NCBI GenBank assembly: GCA_010093685.1
Contig: MU006236.1
Span: 1 to 64,000 of the forward strand
DNA from: Ophiobolus disseminans
Lineage: Eukaryota; Ascomycota; Dothideomycetes; Pleosporales; Phaeosphaeriaceae
Length of the DNA stretch: 64,000 nucleotides
Direction of reading: 5' to 3'
A model generated the notes under the pieces. That model searched no databases. It saw only the letters and a list, made by a program, of their open reading frames with translations, and was not told where the DNA came from. This document shows positions 56,601 to 64,000 of this stretch, in pieces. Within the stretch, counting starts at the first letter, position 1, and every line of letters begins with the position of its first letter. Position numbers and translations under genes: made by a program.

Positions 56601-58710
56601 GATCCCTCCACCGACTCGCGAACACTAGCTCTGACGAAAGCTTGGAGGTCAGTGTCACTCGCAGCAAGGTCAAAATCGGCGGGGATACGGGAGGAGGCAA
56701 GGAAGGCGTCCAAAGTTTTAGTTCTAGCAGTCGACTCAGCCTCTCGCAATATGGCCTTGAGAGCGCCGCTCCATACATCTTTGAACGTCGGACTACCAGA
56801 GTTGGCGTATAGAATGTCAACCAAATATGTGGATGATGGCGATGAAAGTAGGTCCTGAAGGTCCTCGCGGAGAAATATGTCGATCTGCTGTTGAGCTTCT
56901 GTACTGGCCAAGAGAGGGGCGTTATGGTTCAGGATGGCTGCAATGGCGGCCGCTGCACCAAATGGCTTGCCGTTACGGTTCTTAACAACGTCAAGTGCCT
57001 CCGCTACCACTGATTCGGAGGCTTGAGCGAACACTGGCTGTACGGATGCAAATGCGTCAGTTCCAAGAGCCTGCTGTTGTAAAATTGCAAAACGGGTAGC
57101 ATGTTGAGCTACAGCTGTTTGTGACTTCTCATAGTCTTTCGACTGTTCCGGTGCAGAAGTTTTGATTGCGTCAAAAAGCTGCTGTGCATACCCAGGCCAA
57201 TTCTCGGTCAACGCAGCCGGCATGCCTTCGACACTCAACGCTCTCGGGAGGAGTGAAGCGGCGTGAGAGGGTATCGTCCATTGGGACGTTTCAACAGAAG
57301 GTCGCAGATACTGTGTCAGAAGCGGGAGCACCATCTCCTGAAGCAACTTGCTCCTGTCCTCGGTAGGCAAACGAGCGTCTATTAGCGCCACAATGTCGAG
57401 ATAGGCGCCGTAAGCAGCTTCGTAGTTGTGCTTGGGCTCCTCTTTGCGGACGATACCTCCCTGGAGGGCAGTCAGGAGCTCAGTGGCGTCTGCAGCATTT
57501 CCAGGTAAAGCTTCAGCTGGAATCGCCCTGAATAGCTCCACCAATCGAGGCCAGAAATTGCGTGTACCATACTGCGACCCCTTCTTGAGGAACTGGCGCA
57601 ACCTCCTATCTACCGCAGTCTTGCTCTTGTAGTGTTCGGTCCATACAGCGGGATGGCTGGAGGTGAGCGCTACCAGAGCGTCGAGGTAGTCATACACGGA
57701 GTTCGTCTGATCCGAGTTTAGAGCGACGGAGAGATAGGACTTGCTGATATTTTCCAGGTTTGCTGCCACGGCGTCTGCAGAAGTTAGCTCGGACACGCTG
57801 CCTAGACTTCTGCCGTCACGTACCGGGCTCCTTGACTAAGCAAGTCTTCAGGAAGCGGTGCAGCGATCGACGAATGGAGGCGTCGTCATGGATTGCAAAG
57901 TCCCACAGCTTTTTGTCGCCGAGCAGGCCCTCGTATTCTGCCTCATGCTTGGAGAGTTCCTCGCGCTGGAGGTTGGCCAGCAAACTGCCCAGCAGCGCGA
58001 TGCACGCTGAAATGACGCGGCTGTACTTGGACTGCGCGTCGTCGGGGCTCACGGTCCGCTCGTCGCTCAGGGTAGTCACGCTCTCCTTATCGATAGCATC
58101 GCGACAGTACTCGAGTATTGGCTGCTGGTATGCCTTGCGGATGTTCTGGATCTTCTCGGGCGTGTTGAAGACTTGGCGCAGCGAGCTCTGTGTCGCCTCC
58201 ACCACCGAACGGTCGCTGTCGTACAGGCCGCACAACCAGGCGGCGACGCTCTGGGGCATGTATTTGGCGATGCGTTTGCCCGAGGAGGCGGCGATCTGAC
58301 CGTGCAGTAGGTGGGCATTCTGGCGGACTGCCTTCGCGTTGTCAATCGAGGTGCGGGGGTAGACTTTGACCTGCACAGCAGCTTTCATTACTAAACGGAC
58401 GGTATGTACATGTGGGTACGTAACGCACCCATGCCTCCAGCACGCCCTCCTCCACCGGCTCCCGCAACACGTGTGCCTGTATATCCTCGAGCGCCTTTGC
58501 CTTCGTCGTGCTGTCCCGTTTCGAAAGGTTCTTGAAGTAGACCTTCACGCTCGCATCCGAGATGCCGGAGAGATCGGGCGGTTCCGACACATATGAGAGC
58601 GGTGATGATGCCGCACCGAATGCAGCTGACTGTGATGCGCCGAACGTCGAACCGAAGGCGGAGGCGGCCTTCGCGCTGCTCGCGTGGGCCTTCGCCGTGC
58701 GCTTGCTCAT
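53637..58710 (-). CDS. LTN1: E3 ubiquitin-protein ligase listerin (1611 aa)
   Basis: Exons 58710-58429, 58370-57824, 57774-54287 and 54155-53637; introns of 58, 49 and 131 bp keep an exact frame. The N terminus (MSKRTAKAHASSAKAASAFG) has the LTN1 signature SYVSEPPDLSGISD, VYFKNLSKRDSTTKAKALEDI and VYPRTSIDN. A long HEAT-type helical solenoid fills the middle. The C terminus carries an RWD-like segment (PFTVKVSPRAREITASY) and a RING-CH finger: CAICYSIVG, CQTCRNSFHGGCLFRWF, SCPLCRNAF. Listerin binds the 60S subunit with the Rqc2 complex and ubiquitinates nascent chains stuck on split ribosomes. Length is as expected (yeast about 1560). It is divergent from RAD3. Confidence 0.96.
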
Positions 58711-59053
58711 GGCGGGGTTGGTGGTGCCTGGAGATATCCGCAGATTTTATGGCCGTCGATCCTCAGGGTCAAAGTGGAGTGAGGATATCCAGCCTTGGCT
58801 GAAGAACGGGAAGGAGCGACTAGAAGCTGGCACGCACAGCACGAAGATGCGATGTTTGGTGTTTGGCGGCGTCGAAAATCGGCATCCATGGATGACGCAG
58901 ACGCGACCGCGGGAAGCCGCATGTTGCGCGCTAACCGCTTTGAGTCTAGTTTCCATATCCCTGTCCATGGTCAACTTCCATCTGGAGGCAACGACACATC
59001 TTTCACCAACACCACCACCACCACGACAAGACTCCGCGCGGGTGACAGCCAAG
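58711..59053. promoter_or_regulatory. Bidirectional promoter region LTN1 / RAD3
   Basis: 343 bp between divergent start codons. A continuous plus-strand open frame crosses it (from 58562 into RAD3), but the translation upstream of 59054 is unlike Rad3 and antisense to LTN1, so it is fortuitous. Confidence 0.6.
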
Positions 59054-61444
59054 ATGTTGTTCTATATCGATACCCTCCCCGTGCTCTTCCCGTATCCCTC
59101 CGTGTACCCCGAGCAATATGCTTACATGTGCGATCTCAAGCGCACGCTGGACCAGGGCGGCCACTGCGTGCTCGAGATGCCTTCAGGAACGGGTAAAACC
59201 ATTTCGCTGCTCTCTCTCATCGTCGCGTATCAACAGCACTACCCCGAGAAGCGGAAGCTAATCTACTGCTCGCGTACCATGTCCGAGATCGAGAAGGCCC
59301 TCGCAGAGTTAAAAGGCTTGATGAAGTATCGCACCCAGGAATTAGGCCGTGAGGAAGAGTTCCGCGGCTTGGGTCTGACAAGTCGAAAGAACCTCTGTCT
59401 GCATCCCAGCGTAAAGCGTGAGAAGAGTGGCAGCGTCGTGGATGCGAGATGCAGGAGCTTAACCGCAGGCTTTGTCAAGGAGAAGAAAGAGCGTGGTGAG
59501 GATGTCGAGCTTTGCGTCTACCACGACAACCTGGACCTGCTGGAGCCCCACAACCTCATCCCACCTGGCGTCTTCACCTTTGATGGTCTACTGAAGTACG
59601 GGGAGCAGCAGAAGCAATGTCCGTACTTTACAGCTCGGCGGATGATGGCCTATTGCAACGTCATAATCTACTCCTATCACTACCTGCTCGACCCCAAGAT
59701 TGCTGATCGAGTGTCGAAAGAGCTGTCCAAGGACTGCATCGTCGTCTTTGATGAAGCTCACAACATCGATAACGTGTGTATCGAATCTCTCAGCATTGAC
59801 ATCACAGAAGACTCGTTGCGGAAAGCGACCAAAGGTGTCAACAATCTCGATCGGAAGATCACCGAGATGAAGAGCACGGACGCGGAGAAGCTACAGAACG
59901 AGTACGCAAAGCTAGTGGAAGGACTACGAGCAGCGGACGAGGCGCGGAACGAAGATGCCTTCATGGCGAACCCAGCGTTACCGGACGATCTACTCACAGA
60001 AGCTGTACCAGGTAACATAAGACGAGCAGAACATTTTGTCGCCTTCCTCAAGCGCTTCATCGAGTACCTCAAAACACGCATGAAGGTACTCCACGTCATC
60101 TCCGAAACACCACCATCATTCCTCCAGCATCTACGCGAACTCACATTCATCGAGAAGAAGCCACTACGGTTCTGCGCCGAGCGACTGACATCACTCGTCC
60201 GCACCCTGGAGCTTACCAATATTGAAGACTATCAGCCTTTACAAGAAGTAGCCACCTTTGCCACACTCGTAGCAACATACGAAACTGGCTTTCTTCTCAT
60301 CCTTGAGCCCTTCGAATCCGCAACCGCCACTGTTCCCAACCCAGTCCTCCATTTCACATGTCTCGACGCCGCAATCGCCATCAAGCCCGTGTTCGAGCGC
60401 TTCTACTCCGTTATCGTAACCTCGGGAACCATGTCGCCTCTCGACATGTACCCACGCATGCTGAACTTCAACACTGTAGTGCAGGAATCCTTCACCATGA
60501 CACTCACACGAAAGACCTTCTTACCCATGATAATTGACCGCGGCAATGATCAGAACCAGATCACCTCACAATTCGAGCATCGTAACGACTTGCAGGTGCA
60601 GCGCAACTTTGGCAGCTTGCTTATTGAGTTCTGCAAGCTGACGCCAGACGGTGTTGTTGTCTTCTTTCCGAGTTACCTGTACATGGAGAGCATCATCTCC
60701 GCGTGGCAGGGCATGGAAATTCTTGACACGGTCTGGAAATACAAACTCATCCTCGTCGAGACGCCCGACGCCCAAGAAACGGCGCTCGCGCTCGAAACAT
60801 TCCGCACAGCATGCAACAACGGCCGAGGTGCCGTGCTACTGTGCGTCGCGCGTGGAAAGGTCTCTGAGGGAATAGATTTTGACCATCATTACGGTCGCAG
60901 TGTGTTGTGCATGGGCGTACCGTACCAATACACCGAGTCGCGCATTCTCAAAGCCCGCCTCGAGTTCTTGCGCGAGACATACCGCATTAAAGAAGCCGAC
61001 TTCCTCTCCTTCGACGCCATGCGACATGCAGCGCAATGTCTAGGCCGTGTCATCAGAGGCAAAGACGACTACGGCATCATGGTCCTAGCGGACAAACGTT
61101 TCAACAAAAAGGTCACGCAGCTACCAAAATGGATCCAACAAGGCCTGGACCAAAAGTCCACAAAATTATCCATTGACCAAGCAGTCTCATCCGCCAAAGC
61201 CTTCCTACGCGACATGAGCACCCCCTGGTCTCGCGCCGAGCAAGAAGGCCACGCCTCCTGGTCCCTCGAAGACCTCCAAGCCCACCAAAAGAAGCGAGAA
61301 ATCGAAGGCATCTCCGGCACCGACAACCCACGCATCCGCGCACTCGAAGGCCGTGCCGAGGTCGAGCCGAAAGAGCCAGAGGACGACGAATTTGGTGGCG
61401 CGGACGCCGATGCTGTCATGGCGGATTTGGATATCGACGGGTAG
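59054..61444 (+). CDS. RAD3: TFIIH DNA helicase RAD3/XPD (796 aa)
   Basis: Single exon; the ATG at 59054 gives MLFYIDTLPVLFPYPSVYP, aligning with the known Rad3 start, so the longer upstream frame is rejected. Walker A is MPSGTGKTISL and the DEAH box VFDEAHNID. The four iron-sulphur cysteines are present in KNLCLHP, DARCRSL, VELCVYH and KQCPYF. The Arch domain follows. Helicase domain 2 has SGTMSPLDMYP, VVFFPSYLYM, RGKVSEGIDF and AAQCLGRVIRGKDDYG. The tail is acidic, as in Rad3. The 5'-3' helicase opens DNA in nucleotide excision repair and is structural in transcription initiation. Length is close to yeast (778). Confidence 0.97.
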   Translation: MLFYIDTLPVLFPYPSVYPEQYAYMCDLKRTLDQGGHCVLEMPSGTGKTISLLSLIVAYQQHYPEKRKLIYCSRTMSEIEKALAELKGLMKYRTQELGREEEFRGLGLTSRKNLCLHPSVKREKSGSVVDARCRSLTAGFVKEKKERGEDVELCVYHDNLDLLEPHNLIPPGVFTFDGLLKYGEQQKQCPYFTARRMMAYCNVIIYSYHYLLDPKIADRVSKELSKDCIVVFDEAHNIDNVCIESLSIDITEDSLRKATKGVNNLDRKITEMKSTDAEKLQNEYAKLVEGLRAADEARNEDAFMANPALPDDLLTEAVPGNIRRAEHFVAFLKRFIEYLKTRMKVLHVISETPPSFLQHLRELTFIEKKPLRFCAERLTSLVRTLELTNIEDYQPLQEVATFATLVATYETGFLLILEPFESATATVPNPVLHFTCLDAAIAIKPVFERFYSVIVTSGTMSPLDMYPRMLNFNTVVQESFTMTLTRKTFLPMIIDRGNDQNQITSQFEHRNDLQVQRNFGSLLIEFCKLTPDGVVVFFPSYLYMESIISAWQGMEILDTVWKYKLILVETPDAQETALALETFRTACNNGRGAVLLCVARGKVSEGIDFDHHYGRSVLCMGVPYQYTESRILKARLEFLRETYRIKEADFLSFDAMRHAAQCLGRVIRGKDDYGIMVLADKRFNKKVTQLPKWIQQGLDQKSTKLSIDQAVSSAKAFLRDMSTPWSRAEQEGHASWSLEDLQAHQKKREIEGISGTDNPRIRALEGRAEVEPKEPEDDEFGGADADAVMADLDIDG

Positions 61445-62157
61445 GACCCCAATCGTAGAGATAGTGGGAAGGGTGTATATTGGGGCCCGGGGCATCATCG
61501 ATTTGCGGCGAAAGTGAGGCTAGGCTGGAATGGTTGGTTGTAGGATCTACGTGGTCTGAAAATAGCCTTCAAGCCGCACGAATGTGGCTGGATTGTGAAG
61601 TCTCGATTATAGCACCAAATGGACTTCCTTGACACCTTTGCATATAAAACCCTTGCTTCTCTTGAATTGCTAGAACTGGTTAGTAGTAATCTGGGGGGCG
61701 GCTAAAATACTTAACCACCCCAGTCATTTCTTCATTCGGACGTTTGATATCTCCACATTGGTGTAACCCCGCGTTTGTTGCTTTTAAATGTAGACACATA
61801 AGCAAGAGGGACTGTTTGATGCTGCTCGCTGTTTGCTGGATCGACATCAAAAAGCGAATAGGCGTGAGCAGGATGGCAGGGATGTCAGGGTGCATGAGTG
61901 AGCCTAATCACTTTATTCACATGCATGATAGGTCGCCGCAACGTTCATGTTGTGTGCTTGATCCGACTTAACACCCTTTGAGTACAGATCTTAGTTGGTT
62001 CTTTCCCGCAATCTGACCGCCGTGTGTTTGCACCTCCCATCTCCAAACTCGCCCCCACTTATCTTCTCAACACTCACCTCACCTTCTCCCTCAACATCAC
62101 TCTCCAGCCCACCTTCTTTTGCTCACACTCTCGAACCGTCTTCAAGCCTCTGTAATC
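61445..62157. other. Intergenic, nothing recognised
   Basis: About 710 bp containing the RAD3 3' region and the promoter of the next gene. No coding stretch supported. Confidence 0.5.
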
Positions 62158-63122
62158 ATGATGTTGTTCAAGACTCTACTCCTTGCTCTCACCACCTTCC
62201 TCATCACCACCGCTCTAGGCGCTCCATCCCAGCACATGGCCCGCGATCCCGGCCTCGACAAGCCAACCATCGAGCCTCCCGCCCCAAACCTAGACTGGCA
62301 CCTGACTCGCCTGCTCAAGGGGCCCATCGTCGAGGAAGTCAAGTTCTGGGACAACGGCAAGATTAACCAGCAATGCAAAGACGTATTCCAGAAGAACGGC
62401 TTCAAGATCGAAGATATTCTCATGTTCCACGTGCACTATTCTGACGTACAAATCACCCTTACCAATAAACATTTGTATTTGTCGGGACTAACGATGGAAT
62501 GACAGTGCTACCTCCCCTGGACCATGTGCGCCCACAAAGCCGCACAGTGGACCGCTCCACTCATCGCCCTCAACATCGGCCTCATACCGCCCAACATGCG
62601 CGTGTGGATTCGCCACGTAATTGCACTGCCAGGCGAGGCCCGCACATCTGCGCTGAACTTTTCCGTCCTCATCCACGGGCAGGCAACGATGCAGGATATC
62701 TTTGCTTCGGCGGCGCCTGGATTCGGCCAAGGTATCATGGGCGATGGAAAACCGTACTGGGGTTCGTACTCCATTCCTCTTTACCATGTTTATGAAAACG
62801 TCGAGCTTACTAACAGGGAGCAGCGAAGCAACCCTGGCTCGACGCGTACGCCGCGGACTCCGCGGTCCTGAACGACAAGGCGAAAGCGAACCAGAAAGAG
62901 AACTTCGCGCAGATGAATGTCGTTGCTATGGCGGAGTTTGAGAACCCGGGGTGCTGGAAAGATGCTATTCCGCAGTTGGAGAAGCTGCGCCATCAGGTGG
63001 ATGTGATCAAGACGGAGCTGGGTAGGTATTTCAACACTATCGAGGGCGTGAAGTGCGAGGCAAGGTGGTTGGTGGATACTCCCGTGGGCTTGCCGGAGGA
63101 GTTGCCTGACTACGGCGCATGA
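62158..63122 (+). CDS. Secreted Con-13-like protein (280 aa)
   Basis: Exons 62158-62445, 62506-62761 and 62824-63122, frame exact. Two adjacent ATGs (62158, 62161) precede a signal peptide (LFKTLLLALTTFLITTALGAP). Readable words are FWDNGKINQQCKDVFQ, CYLPWTMCAHKAAQ, MRVWIRHVIALP, QPWLDAYAADSAV and ENFAQMNVVAMAEFENPG. The pattern of a CxLPWxMCxHK segment, MRxxIRHV, and DAYAxDS with NFAQMNVV recalls the secreted conidiation-specific protein 13 (Con-13) family, which has a metallopeptidase-like fold. The expected His-Glu-x-x-His is replaced by VLIHGQATMQD, so any peptidase activity is doubtful. Six or so cysteines fit an extracellular protein. Family call is from memory. Confidence 0.68.
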
Positions 63123-63433
63123 GAGGGTGGAGAGTACGACATCTGGACTGAATCTTCCAGATACATGAAGGGTGCTAAACAAACGGGGTATGGATATATA
63201 TAAGACCAATGTAGTCTCTCCCATCCAGGAAATAGGACATTTCAAGGAACAATATTTGGTCTACAACTTCTCTTACACATTGCTTTGGGGCTTGTGCTCA
63301 GCTCTACTACGATGCAGAGGGAATTGGGAGTGGATATGCATGGGAATTGAGATAGTCTTGAACATCCAATATCCATGACCCTCCCATCTGTCTCCATCCT
63401 CCCTCTCCCCTCCTCAAACATTATCCCTGGGAA
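63123..63433. other. Short intergenic, nothing recognised
   Basis: 3' regions of two convergent genes; no coding signal. Confidence 0.45.
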
Positions 63434-63982
63434 CTACCTATACTCCGGTCCACCCACTCCACCTACAGCTCTACCACCCTCTCTCTCCCTCGTCCCTATC
63501 CCATTATCCCGCTCCTCCGTCCCACTATAACTCCCACCATCCCTCCCACCCTCATCCTTCCTCCCCTCTATATTCTTCCTCCTCTCCCTAACACAAATCC
63601 ACCCCACCAGCCCCACCAACCCCAGTAAAGCGGCTACTACGCCACCGGCAGCTATTCCGGCTCTTGCGGCGTTGCTTAGCGACGGCGAAGTATTTGTGCT
63701 TAGCGGGGAGGAAGTGGGGATGAGTGAGGTTGGTGTTAATATTGGTGTGGATGTGGTGGTATATAGGGTCGTTGGTGTACGTGCCATGCTGGTGCTGAGT
63801 AGGATGAACGATACAGTTGAGACGTCTATGAGCGGTGTTGATGTTTGAGTCGAGGTCGGTGTTGATGGTTCCGCGGGGGGTTTTAAAGAAATTCTGAATG
63901 TAAAGTCTGGGTGGAGTGAGGAGGGTGATGGAGTCGGTGTAGGGAATGCATCGAACGTGATGGTGGGGAGTGAAATGTTCAT
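63434..63982 (-). CDS. Ser/Thr-rich single-pass membrane protein, possibly 5'-incomplete (182 aa visible)
   Basis: ATG at 63982 begins MNISLPTITFDAFPTPTPS; the open frame also extends upstream to the window edge, so upstream exons may be missing. A Ser/Thr/Pro-rich ectodomain of about 100 residues (likely O-glycosylated) is followed by a helix AAGGVVAALLGLVGLVGWICV and a basic, Gly/Arg/Glu-rich cytoplasmic tail. The layout (mucin-like stalk, Gly-rich helix, RERRK) is that of fungal wall-stress sensor or WSC/Mid2-like proteins, but no WSC domain is in view. Confidence 0.55.
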   Translation of the reverse strand: MNISLPTITFDAFPTPTPSPSSLHPDFTFRISLKPPAEPSTPTSTQTSTPLIDVSTVSFILLSTSMARTPTTLYTTTSTPILTPTSLIPTSSPLSTNTSPSLSNAARAGIAAGGVVAALLGLVGLVGWICVRERRKNIEGRKDEGGRDGGSYSGTEERDNGIGTREREGGRAVGGVGGPEYR

Positions 63983-64000
63983 GTTTTGTGAAAGTGCGAT

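Noticed and set aside
58562..59053. Upstream in-frame extension of RAD3 by 164 residues
   Set aside because: Rad3/XPD begins at MxFYID; the extension is antisense to LTN1 exon 1 and unlike any Rad3 N terminus.
1..64000. CRISPR arrays, operons, ribosome binding sites
   Set aside because: The introns, RIP and gene content are eukaryotic; no regularly spaced direct repeats seen.

Overview
The window is nuclear DNA of a filamentous ascomycete (Pezizomycotina, most likely a dothideomycete). The genes have many introns of about 45-70 bp with GTAAGT-like donors and CTAAC-like branch sites. The repeats carry C-to-T lesions of the repeat-induced point mutation (RIP) type, and the housekeeping proteins (Rad3, listerin, Rev1, Fpr4, antizyme) are of fungal type. 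I count about 17 apparently intact protein genes, four decayed genes, and a large set of LTR remnants.

Layout. 1-4.65 kb is a RIP-mutated repeat block: Ty1/copia-like LTRs of about 197 bp, gag remnants, and an unidentified decayed coding stretch. 4.8-15.6 kb holds accessory genes: a His-rich protein, a tandem DsbA/HCCA-isomerase-like protein, a secreted tannase/feruloyl esterase, an 814-residue protein of unknown family and a 213-residue unknown. 16.5-27.7 kb is conserved: an NDR-type AGC kinase, a Yippee protein, the translesion polymerase REV1 and a nucleolar FKBP prolyl isomerase.

29.2-34.8 kb is a head-to-head pair. One gene encodes a C2H2-type protein ending in a trypsin-like fold, the other a DUF7580 protein. 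Together they resemble fungal self/non-self signalling proteins. 35-42 kb has an intact ten-exon P450 next to an MFS transporter hit by three different solo LTRs, and an IMP3 (U3 snoRNP) pseudogene hit by two. 42.7-47.7 kb has a rhodopsin-like membrane protein, then two decayed membrane-protein genes, one with a further solo LTR in an intron.

48.8-63.9 kb returns to intact genes: ornithine decarboxylase antizyme, whose two frames join at a UCC-UGA +1 programmed frameshift; a zinc-finger/coiled-coil protein; listerin (ribosome quality control) divergent from RAD3/XPD; a Con-13-like secreted protein; and a Ser/Thr-rich membrane protein.

The most notable results are the antizyme recoding site, the cluster of LTR insertions with recognisable 5-bp target duplications that has dismantled an MFS gene and an IMP3 copy, and the zinc-finger/protease-like plus DUF7580 divergent pair. 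Intron positions were inferred by eye from splice motifs and frame. Family assignments come from remembered motifs, not from searches.
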